The notes below the pieces were generated by a model. The model did no database searches, had not been told where the DNA came from, and saw nothing but the letters and a program-made list of their open reading frames with translations. From Leptolinea sp964446955 (GTDB taxonomy: Bacteria; Chloroflexota; Anaerolineae; Anaerolineales; Anaerolineaceae): a stretch of 64,000 bases of DNA. Positions within the stretch are counted from its first letter, which is position 1, and every line of letters starts with the position of its first letter. A program made the translations under genes and the position numbers. The stretch covers positions 29,417 through 93,416 of the forward strand of contig CAYUQJ010000010.1 of assembly GCA_964446955.1 (NCBI GenBank), given 5' to 3'. Shown one piece after another: positions 43,382-51,926 of the stretch.

Positions 43382-46300
43382 ATGAAGCGTCTAAATAAAG
43401 CATTTTCTGTCATAGTAATGATCAGTATGATATTCGGGTTGTTTTCATCACCCATGTTGGTCACTGCGTCGGTTGTTAAAGCTCAGGAATTGGAACCCAC
43501 ACCAACTCTTGAACCGACACCAACCCTTGAACCGGTAGTGCCAACTGAGGAACCAGTAGCACCGACCGAGGAACCGGCGGCGCCAACGGAAGAACCGGCA
43601 GCGCCAACCGAAGAACCGGTAGTGCCAACTGAGGAACCAGTTGTCCCTACAGAGGAACCCACGGTAATACCGGAAGATCCCACTATGACTCCGGAAGAGC
43701 CAACAATGGTTCCGATGGAACCCACGGCTACACTGGAACCTACCCAGACTCCCACGTTACAGGAAACGGTAACCATAACCCCAACAGTAACGGAAACTCC
43801 CACTGCGACACCCACCGAAACAGAACAGCCGGAGGTTGTCCCGTTATTACAGCCAGAATCGGGAGAGCTTGTTCCTGATAGATATATTGTTGTTTATAAA
43901 GAGGGAATGGGTGAAGGTAATGTTGAAGCTTCATCCATGATGGCCTCAGAGATCTCGGAGATCACCGCGCTGGGTGCCAGCGTTGATAATGTCTATACGG
44001 CTTCTTTTAATGGCTTTTCAGCCAATCTTCCACCGGAAGCATTAAAACGATTAAGACAGTCGTCCAATATTGATTTTATTGAACAAGAACAGGTTTTTTC
44101 CATTAATGATGGTCAAATCACATCCAATCAACCCAGCCCGACTTGGGGATTGGACCGGATAGACCAGCCCGGTCTTCCTTTGAACAATAACTACAGTTAT
44201 TACCAGGATGGTTCCGGTGTCCATGTCTATGTGATCGATACGGGCATCTACACCGGTCATCCAGATTTTGGCGGCCGGGCCAGTTTTGATTTTGACGCCA
44301 TCGATGGAAGTTTTATTGATTGCAATGGGCATGGAACGCATGTAGCCGGGACGGTGGGAAGTACGACCTATGGAGTGGCAAAAGGAGTCACACTGCACGG
44401 TGTCCGTGTGTTGAATTGTTCCGGAAGTGGAATGACATCCCAGATCATCGCTGGTATTGAGTGGGTAACCCAGAACCATATCAAACCTGCCGTGGTTAAC
44501 ATGAGTCTGGGTGGTGGGGGCAGTGCAGCTGAAGATCTGGCTGTCAATGCATCGATAGCCGCTGGTGTAACCTATGTGGTCGCGGAGGGCAACAGTGCCG
44601 CAAACGCATGCTCGTATTCCCCCGCTCGAGTTTCCAATGCTGTAACTGTAGGCGCAACTAATTCTTCGGATTTTGTAGCCAGCTTCTCCAATTATGGAAA
44701 CTGCCTTGATATTTTTGCTCCCGGTGTTTCCATTACATCTACATCAAATGCCGGCGGCACGGAATCAATGCAGGGTACCTCTATGGCCTCACCGCATGTG
44801 GCCGGGGCGGCAGCTTTGATCTTGCAATCCAATCCATCAGCCAGTCCATCCACTGTGGCATCAACCCTGATCAACAATTCGATCAAGGGAATTGTGTCAG
44901 GTGATCCCGGTGGTTCGCCGAACCGATTGCTGTATACAAACCCGATAGTTCTTTCAGCTCCGGCGATGCCTGTGCTTACATCTCCGGCAAATGGCTCAGT
45001 ATTCAGCAACCAACGGCCAACATTACTCTGGCAGAAATTAGCCACAGCTGATACCTATTCATTGGAGATCGCGACAGATTCTGGTTTTTCGACAGTTGTG
45101 AAGTCTTATCTGGGAAGTGATCTATACTACATCCCGGATTCAGACCTGGGCAATGGTCAGTATTACTGGCGGGTCGCCGCGATGAATGTGAATTCAACGG
45201 GAGAGCAGGGTCCCTGGAGTAGTGTCTTTACTTTCACGGTTGACCTGACTGCTCCGGATTCCCCGGTTCAGTTGCTGCCGGTTGACGGCGCGACTCCGGT
45301 CGGTACCCCCACATTTACCTGGCAGGCTGTGCCGGGCGCCAATTCCTATCAGTTTGAGTTTGACGACAATGTGGATTTCAGCAGTCCCATCTACACCACA
45401 CCGGACGGATCGATCGCCGGCATGCCCGCGCTGACAACCACATCCTATAAACCTCTTGGTATGCTGGCTGAAACGCTGTATTACTGGCACGTTAGAGCGC
45501 GTGACGCATCGGGAAACTGGGGTAACTGGAGCTCAACCCGTACCCTCATCATTCAGGTTTCGCTTCCTGCCGCACCGGCTCTTCTGTCTCCTTCAACCGG
45601 TGCATCCGTTAATACCAACCCGACCCTTTCCTGGAAAAGCGTAACTGGTGGGGTGGTTTACCAGGTACAGGTATCCAATTCAAATACCTTTGTGGAGCCG
45701 TTGCTTTTGGATGAGGTCAAATCTGTCGGTGAGTTCTCTCATACGATCACCGAACCTTTGACCGAGGGAACCTGGTACTGGCGCGTGCGAGCTTTCAATG
45801 GAACCCAGGGCGCCGGTAATTGGAGCGCGGTTGGGAACTTCCTTTATGATTTACAGGGTCCTTCCGCCCCGGTGTTATTCTCTCCGGCTGACGGCGCGAC
45901 TCCGGTTGGAATTCCATCCTTCACCTGGCTGGCAGCTGCTTCCGCCAAAGCCTACCAGTTTGAATATGGAACCAGCAGCGACGGTGGATTAAGCATCACA
46001 CCAGTATTCACATCGCCCGACGGTTCTGTCGTCGGTCAACCTGCCATTACCACATTGACATATAAACCAACCAGTATGGTCCTTGGCCCGGTTTATTACT
46101 GGCATGTCCGGGCGCGTGATGCGGCCGGAAACTGGGGGGATTGGAGCGTATCCAGATCCATAAACATCCAGGCCGCCCTTCCTGTTGCGCCGGTTTTGAC
46201 CGGACCTGCGGCGAATATCCAAATAAATACATTGCCTATATTAACCTGGAACACAGTCACTGACGCGGTGGGTTATGAGATCCAACTGGCAACCATCGCG

Positions 46301-49300
46301 ACCTTTACCGGCTTATCCGTTTCGTATGAATCCACCGTTGATACCACCCACACACTGGTAACACCATTGTCTGATGGACTCTGGTACTGGCGCGTACGCG
46401 CGTTCAATGTGACCGGTGGGGCGGGTCCGTGGAGCACATCCCGCACGTTCAAATACGATACGCAAAACCCTGCCGCACCTACCCTTCGTATGCCCGTGAG
46501 TGAGGCAATCGTTCGAAGCACACCTGCGTTCTCCTGGCTTACTGCGTCCGGGGTGAACGCGTACCAGTTTGAGTACGGCACGGCAACCGACGGGACGATG
46601 GCAACATTCTCGGAACTTTATACATCTCCGGTATTAACAACCGTTACCCACATCCCGCCAGCCATGGCTGTTGGCGGGTATTACTGGCATGTGAAAGCCC
46701 GGGATATTGCCGGCAACTGGGGTGATTGGGGTGAATTGCGCAAGGTTAATTTCAATGCCCCGATCCTGGCAGCTCCCACATCCATGACTCCGGCAACCAA
46801 CGCCGTTTACAATCACACCGCACCAGAATTTAACTGGGTCAACGGCAATGGGGCGAAATCCTATCATTTGCAACTGTCGGATACGACCACCTTCTCGAAT
46901 GCTGATCCGGATACCGAATTGTTCATTCTCGGAGATGGTGTGACAACCCTTACGTTATCGGACACGTCATTGACTAAAGATGGGGCTTGGTTCTGGCGCG
47001 TCGCGTCGGTGAATGACACGGACGAATTGGGTCCATGGAGCGCGTATCGGAAATTCACCCTGGATACTACGGACCCTGCGGCTCCTGTCTTATCTCTTCC
47101 CGCGAATGCCGCGCCGAATATCCGGGCCATTCCGACTTTCTCATGGAAGGCTGTCCTTGGAGCTAAGGCGTATCAGATCCGCATCGATGATGATGGATTT
47201 ACAGACCCTGTCTTTATCCAGACGCCCGGTGATGGAATACCGGGTACAGCCATTGCCACGACATTGTATAAACCCGCTTATCTTGAACCCAATACGGAAT
47301 ACTCCTGGCAGGTCAGGGCGATGGACGCGGCCGGTAACTGGGGTAGTTGGTCGGAGACCCGGACCATCACCCTGCTTCCGGTCATCCCTTCTGCTCCGGT
47401 GCTTGTGTCCCCGGCATCGAACTTAATGACAAATAATGCCACTCCAACTCTTAATTGGAATGCAGTCTATTCCGGCAATACCTATCAGATTCAGATTGAC
47501 ACTCTGGCGACGTTCCCGACACCGGATGTGGATGAGACCCTTGGGTCCGGCATACTGACCTATACCCCTGCTTCGGCGTTGGCGGACGGGAAGTGGTACT
47601 GGCGGGTGAGAGCGTACAACCTGGCGGGCGAATTTGGTCCGTGGAGCGCGGCGCGCTACTTCACAGTTGACACCACGGGACCGGCAGCTCCGGTGCTGAA
47701 TGCTCCGGCGGATGCGGCGGCGAACATCCGTGCCGTCCCTCTCTTCACCTGGAAGGGAGTGGTTGGCGCGAACGCCTACCAGTTCCAGATCGATGATGAC
47801 AATGCCTTCGGGAGCCCGCTGGTGACAACGCCAGGCGATGGCGAACCCGGTGTACCGTTAAAGGTATTGAGCTATAAACCGGCCGGCATGACCGTGATGA
47901 CGGAATACTTCTGGCGGGTGAAAGCGGGAGACGCGGCGGGGAACTGGGGGGACTGGTCTGCGGCACGCAGCATCACCATCCTGCCGGCGAAACCGACAGC
48001 GCCCGTACTGACATCCCCGGCATCGAACTTCATGACGAACGATACCACACCGACCCTGAACTGGAACGCGGTGGCAACGGGAGACACATATCAGATCCAA
48101 TTGGATACAGTGGCGACGTTCCCGACACCGGATGTGGATGAGACCCTTGGGTCCGGCATACTGACCTATACCCCTGCTTCGGCGTTGGCGGACGGGAAGT
48201 GGTACTGGCGGGTGAGAGCGTACAACCTGGCGGGCGAATTTGGTCCGTGGAGCGCGGCGCGCTACTTCACAGTTGACACCACGGGACCGGCAGCTCCGGT
48301 GCTGAATGCTCCGGCGGATGCGGCGGCGAACATCCGTGCCGTCCCTCTCTTCACCTGGAAGGGAGTGGTTGGCGCGAACGCCTACCAGTTCCAGATCGAT
48401 GATGACAATGCCTTCGGGAGCCCGCTGGTGACAACGCCAGGCGATGGCGAACCCGGTGTACCGTTAAAGGTATTGAGCTATAAACCGGCCGGCATGACCG
48501 TGATGACGGAATACTTCTGGCGGGTGAAAGCGGGAGACGCGGCGGGGAACTGGGGGGACTGGTCTGCGGCACGCAGCATCACCATCCTGCCGGCGAAACC
48601 GACAGCGCCCGTACTGACATCCCCGGCATCGAACTTCATGACGAACGATACCACACCGACCCTGAACTGGAACGCGGTGGCAACGGGAGACACATATCAG
48701 ATCCAATTGGATACAGTGGCGACGTTCCCGGCGCCAACCGTGGATGAGACCCTTGGGTCCGGCATACTGACCTACACCCCGGCTTCGGCGTTGGCGGACG
48801 GGAAGTGGTACTGGCGGGTGAGGGCGTACAACCTGGCGGGCGAATTTGGTCCGTGGAGCGCGGCGCGCTACTTCACAGTTGACACCACGGGACCGGCAGC
48901 TCCGGTGCTGAATGCTCCGGCGGATGCGGCGGCGAACATCCGTGCCGTCCCTCTCTTCACCTGGAAGGGAGTGGTTGGCGCGAACGCCTACCAGTTCCAG
49001 ATCGATGATGACAATGCCTTCGGGAGCCCGCTGGTGACAACGCCAGGCGATGGCGAACCCGGTGTACCGTTAAAGGTATTGAGCTATAAACCGGCCGGCA
49101 TGACCGTGATGACGGAATACTTCTGGCGGGTGAAAGCGGGAGACGCGGCGGGGAACTGGGGAGACTGGTCTGCGGCACGCAGCATCACCATCATCCCGGC
49201 GAAACCGACAGCGCCTGTACTGACATCCCCGGCGTCAAACTTTATGACGAACGATACCACACCGACCCTGAACTGGAACGCGGCGGCAACGGGAGATACA

Positions 49301-50800
49301 TATCAGATCCAATTGGATACAGTGGCGACGTTCCCGGCGCCAACCGTGGATGAGACCCTTGGGTCCGGCATACTGACCTACACCCCGGCTTCGGCGTTGG
49401 CGGACGGGAAGTGGTACTGGCGGGTGAGGGCGTTCAACCTGGCGGGCGAATTTGGTCTGTGGAGCGCGGCGCGCATCTTTACAATCGACACCATGACTCC
49501 TGCCATCCCGGTTCTTACCGCCCCGGCGGACGGCGGTGAATCCACACCCGGAACTCCGACCTTCAAGTGGGCAGTTTCAGCGGGAGCCAATATCTACCAG
49601 TTCCAGTATGACGATAACAGCAACTTCAGCAGCCCGGTCTACACATCACCTGACGGCACCATCCCCGGATTATCAGCCATCACGACAACCAGCTTCAAAC
49701 CCCCGGCGATGGCTCCCGCGGTAACCTACTACTGGCATGTTCGCGCGGCTGATGTTGCCGGCAACTGGAGTGACTGGTCAACAGCACGGACAGTGGTCGT
49801 TCAGGCCCCGCTGCCCGGGTACCCGACACTGATCTCTCCGGTGAATGGCGAGTTTACGTTAAACCGGACACCTGAATTCTCGTGGACGTCTGTCCTGAAT
49901 GGATACACGTACCAGATCCAGGTTTCAGCCAGTTCGGCCTTTGCCGGCACTGTCGTTGACGCGACGACTGCATCACCAGGAATTTTCTCCTATACACCTT
50001 CCACCAATCTTCCCTATGGTGATCTGTACTGGCGGGTGCGGGCGAAGAATGTGAATGGCGTGCCCGGTGCCTGGAGTTCGACCCGAACACTGACAGTTGT
50101 GATTTCGTCCGATTTCACCAGCGACGCGGCTGGATGGACATACAATCCCGGTGGAAGCTGGTCGGTCAGCGGTGGAAATTTGGTCACCAATGGCTCGACA
50201 TCCACACTTTACACATCCAGTGCATCAATCAACGCACCATACTCCAACTTCACGTATGAAGCCCGGGTCAAGATGGATTTTGACAATGGTTCTGATATGA
50301 ATTACATCGCGAATGATCACGGTATTGTGATATATGGTGGTGATAATTTCAATGGTTATAACATGTATCAGAATGGTTACGCATTCTATATCGGGCAGGT
50401 ACAGTTTCAATACTTTGACTCAAGTTCCGGAACGTACAAAACCGCGCAACAGGGTTTTTACACCATTGATAAGTATGTTAATGGTACCTGGCAGTCATTA
50501 ACCGGCGGATACTACTATTCAGGACCAATAAACTTCGCGAGTTGGAATATGCTGAAGGTTGTGTCCAGCGGAACATCGTTGAATTTCTACATCAACAATG
50601 TCAAAGTGGAAACAATCTCCAATGCGATATTTAAATCCGGTAAACTGGGTGTTTTCACAACCCGCTATAGGGGCACCCAGCAGCAATTTGCCGTTGATTG
50701 GGCCCGGGTGACCTCACCCAGCGGAACGGCATCGATCACCTCTGATCTCATGTCAACACAATCGGTGGAAGTGGAAAAATCCCCCTTCCGGACAGATTGA
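43382..50800 (+). CDS. Giant exported subtilisin-like protease with 17 Ig/FN3-like modules
   Basis: This is a 2472-residue surface or secreted protein. In order it has a signal peptide (1-36); a low-complexity Pro/Glu/Thr linker (about 37-155) made of repeated PTEEP-type units; an I9 propeptide (about 160-240); and an S8 subtilase domain with D286 (VIDTG), H317 (GHGTHVAG) and S467 (GTSMASPH). After that come 17 modules of about 100 residues with conserved YxWRVRA and AGNWG-WS motifs, alternating between two subtypes, and a C-terminal jelly-roll lectin-like domain (about 2240-2455). Three copies of a 202-residue double module (606 bp) are almost identical in DNA. GGGGAGG precedes the ATG. It has no LPxTG anchor. 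Likely roles are peptide scavenging or adhesion to polymers. Confidence 0.9.
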   Translation: MKRLNKAFSVIVMISMIFGLFSSPMLVTASVVKAQELEPTPTLEPTPTLEPVVPTEEPVAPTEEPAAPTEEPAAPTEEPVVPTEEPVVPTEEPTVIPEDPTMTPEEPTMVPMEPTATLEPTQTPTLQETVTITPTVTETPTATPTETEQPEVVPLLQPESGELVPDRYIVVYKEGMGEGNVEASSMMASEISEITALGASVDNVYTASFNGFSANLPPEALKRLRQSSNIDFIEQEQVFSINDGQITSNQPSPTWGLDRIDQPGLPLNNNYSYYQDGSGVHVYVIDTGIYTGHPDFGGRASFDFDAIDGSFIDCNGHGTHVAGTVGSTTYGVAKGVTLHGVRVLNCSGSGMTSQIIAGIEWVTQNHIKPAVVNMSLGGGGSAAEDLAVNASIAAGVTYVVAEGNSAANACSYSPARVSNAVTVGATNSSDFVASFSNYGNCLDIFAPGVSITSTSNAGGTESMQGTSMASPHVAGAAALILQSNPSASPSTVASTLINNSIKGIVSGDPGGSPNRLLYTNPIVLSAPAMPVLTSPANGSVFSNQRPTLLWQKLATADTYSLEIATDSGFSTVVKSYLGSDLYYIPDSDLGNGQYYWRVAAMNVNSTGEQGPWSSVFTFTVDLTAPDSPVQLLPVDGATPVGTPTFTWQAVPGANSYQFEFDDNVDFSSPIYTTPDGSIAGMPALTTTSYKPLGMLAETLYYWHVRARDASGNWGNWSSTRTLIIQVSLPAAPALLSPSTGASVNTNPTLSWKSVTGGVVYQVQVSNSNTFVEPLLLDEVKSVGEFSHTITEPLTEGTWYWRVRAFNGTQGAGNWSAVGNFLYDLQGPSAPVLFSPADGATPVGIPSFTWLAAASAKAYQFEYGTSSDGGLSITPVFTSPDGSVVGQPAITTLTYKPTSMVLGPVYYWHVRARDAAGNWGDWSVSRSINIQAALPVAPVLTGPAANIQINTLPILTWNTVTDAVGYEIQLATIATFTGLSVSYESTVDTTHTLVTPLSDGLWYWRVRAFNVTGGAGPWSTSRTFKYDTQNPAAPTLRMPVSEAIVRSTPAFSWLTASGVNAYQFEYGTATDGTMATFSELYTSPVLTTVTHIPPAMAVGGYYWHVKARDIAGNWGDWGELRKVNFNAPILAAPTSMTPATNAVYNHTAPEFNWVNGNGAKSYHLQLSDTTTFSNADPDTELFILGDGVTTLTLSDTSLTKDGAWFWRVASVNDTDELGPWSAYRKFTLDTTDPAAPVLSLPANAAPNIRAIPTFSWKAVLGAKAYQIRIDDDGFTDPVFIQTPGDGIPGTAIATTLYKPAYLEPNTEYSWQVRAMDAAGNWGSWSETRTITLLPVIPSAPVLVSPASNLMTNNATPTLNWNAVYSGNTYQIQIDTLATFPTPDVDETLGSGILTYTPASALADGKWYWRVRAYNLAGEFGPWSAARYFTVDTTGPAAPVLNAPADAAANIRAVPLFTWKGVVGANAYQFQIDDDNAFGSPLVTTPGDGEPGVPLKVLSYKPAGMTVMTEYFWRVKAGDAAGNWGDWSAARSITILPAKPTAPVLTSPASNFMTNDTTPTLNWNAVATGDTYQIQLDTVATFPTPDVDETLGSGILTYTPASALADGKWYWRVRAYNLAGEFGPWSAARYFTVDTTGPAAPVLNAPADAAANIRAVPLFTWKGVVGANAYQFQIDDDNAFGSPLVTTPGDGEPGVPLKVLSYKPAGMTVMTEYFWRVKAGDAAGNWGDWSAARSITILPAKPTAPVLTSPASNFMTNDTTPTLNWNAVATGDTYQIQLDTVATFPAPTVDETLGSGILTYTPASALADGKWYWRVRAYNLAGEFGPWSAARYFTVDTTGPAAPVLNAPADAAANIRAVPLFTWKGVVGANAYQFQIDDDNAFGSPLVTTPGDGEPGVPLKVLSYKPAGMTVMTEYFWRVKAGDAAGNWGDWSAARSITIIPAKPTAPVLTSPASNFMTNDTTPTLNWNAAATGDTYQIQLDTVATFPAPTVDETLGSGILTYTPASALADGKWYWRVRAFNLAGEFGLWSAARIFTIDTMTPAIPVLTAPADGGESTPGTPTFKWAVSAGANIYQFQYDDNSNFSSPVYTSPDGTIPGLSAITTTSFKPPAMAPAVTYYWHVRAADVAGNWSDWSTARTVVVQAPLPGYPTLISPVNGEFTLNRTPEFSWTSVLNGYTYQIQVSASSAFAGTVVDATTASPGIFSYTPSTNLPYGDLYWRVRAKNVNGVPGAWSSTRTLTVVISSDFTSDAAGWTYNPGGSWSVSGGNLVTNGSTSTLYTSSASINAPYSNFTYEARVKMDFDNGSDMNYIANDHGIVIYGGDNFNGYNMYQNGYAFYIGQVQFQYFDSSSGTYKTAQQGFYTIDKYVNGTWQSLTGGYYYSGPINFASWNMLKVVSSGTSLNFYINNVKVETISNAIFKSGKLGVFTTRYRGTQQQFAVDWARVTSPSGTASITSDLMSTQSVEVEKSPFRTD
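47507..49480 (+). repeat. 606-bp tandem repeats inside the subtilase gene
   Basis: The same sequence recurs at 47507, 48113, 48719 and 49325, an exact 606-bp period (202 codons, two modules). The copies are nearly identical except for short differences, such as ACACCGGATGTG versus GCGCCAACCGTG. The fourth copy is partial, diverging near 49480. Confidence 0.92.
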
Positions 50801-50831
50801 TCCCACAGTTGGTACACAGATATAAAAGAAG

Positions 50832-50860
50832 AAAAGGCACGGACAACCGTGCCTTTTCTG
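50832..50860. terminator. Bidirectional intrinsic terminator after the subtilase gene
   Basis: AAAAGGCACGG pairs with CCGTGCCTTTT around a 4-nt loop. It serves the convergent subtilase and M55 genes. Confidence 0.85.
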
Positions 50861-50886
50861 TAATCTGATCGGGTCTATCTGGCTCA

Positions 50887-51702
50887 CTACCCCTGTGCCA
50901 GGTTCACCATCGCGCGGAAAGCCCGGTTGGCGGTGACCATGTCGGGTGCGGTGTATTCCACCACGCGCGCGCTTTTGCGCACGGCGCCGGGAAGCAGCTC
51001 TGCGTAGTCGGCCATATCGGCGCGGAAAAATTCAATGGCGATCGTCAGCGGCAGAGCGGCAATCCAGGGTTTGATTGTTTTGTGGTCCAGAACGGCCTGT
51101 TTGACGGTTTCAGTGATCAACCGGTGGGCGGCTTCCAGCCCCAGACATTCCGCGTTCATGCGGCCGTTGGCCTTTTTCACCGTTGCGGTATGTATGCCCG
51201 GGATGAGCGCGACCGCTTCAGCGCAGGCGCTCTGGTCACCGCTGATGGCAATGACGGGCACATTGAACGCGCCGCAGACGGCGGTGTTGAAGGCGATCTC
51301 TCCGGCCAGAACTCCGTTGATCCACATGTTGTGCACCCGCGCGCTGGACCAGGTATGGTCCAGTACGGCATTCTTTGTGCCGGCCATGGCATGGAAGCCA
51401 ATGAATACCACGGCGTCCGTTCCCTCCTGCACACCCTGGACCATCGCCAGCGGTGAGGGCGTACCATTGATCAGCCGTGCGGGCTCTTCCAGATCTTCGA
51501 TCAGAATGTTTGAGCCGTTCCAGTGGCCATCGGTTACGATGATGTCATCCACACGGGCTTCCACGGCACCGCGTACAGCGGCGTTGACATCAGCGGTCAT
51601 CCAACGGCGGCCGCGGGCATATTCGGGATGATCCGGCAAAACGTGATTCCAACCGGTCACCCCGCTGATTCCTTCCATATCACACGCAATCAACAATTTC
51701 AT
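50887..51702 (-). CDS. M55 family D-aminopeptidase (DppA-like)
   Basis: M55 enzymes such as DppA are decameric zinc aminopeptidases that release D-amino acids from short peptides, probably recycled from peptidoglycan. The 271-residue protein has the family start LLIACDMEGISGV (metal-binding D and E at about residues 8-10), VTDGHWNGSNI, FIGFHAMAGT and GVLAGEIAFNTAVCGAFNVPVIAISGD. Length matches. AAGGA precedes the ATG. It is a single gene with no dipeptide transporter next to it. Confidence 0.9.
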   Translation of the reverse strand: MKLLIACDMEGISGVTGWNHVLPDHPEYARGRRWMTADVNAAVRGAVEARVDDIIVTDGHWNGSNILIEDLEEPARLINGTPSPLAMVQGVQEGTDAVVFIGFHAMAGTKNAVLDHTWSSARVHNMWINGVLAGEIAFNTAVCGAFNVPVIAISGDQSACAEAVALIPGIHTATVKKANGRMNAECLGLEAAHRLITETVKQAVLDHKTIKPWIAALPLTIAIEFFRADMADYAELLPGAVRKSARVVEYTAPDMVTANRAFRAMVNLAQG

Positions 51703-51803
51703 CTGATAATCCTTAATAACTGGGGTTGAATCAAATACAAATTATACATTCGCCGGGTAAACTATTTTTATCGCATTGTCGTTGTACACAACAGGTGTGT
51801 GAC

Positions 51804-51831
51804 TCGACAAAACCTTTTTATTTGGTAGAAT
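51804..51831 (+). promoter_or_regulatory. Promoter of clpC
   Basis: TCGACA (51804-51809) and TAGAAT (51826-51831) with a 16-nt spacer. No CIRCE or CtsR-type repeat is visible around it. Confidence 0.5.
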
Positions 51832-51926
51832 GGATTTAATCATTCAGATCGAATGACACGAACCAAACGATCATCGTGGCCTGAGGGTAGATACCGAAGG
51901 CCTCTGTTTAAAATGGAGGAGCAACA

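Noticed and set aside
43483..43815. Minus-strand open frame rich in Val/Gly/Ser opposite the subtilase linker
   Set aside because: It is the mirror of the plus-strand Pro/Thr/Glu repeat, has no ribosome site, and is low complexity.
47745..49178. Several near-identical minus-strand open frames
   Set aside because: They are shadows of the 606-bp repeats of the subtilase gene and repeat with the same period.
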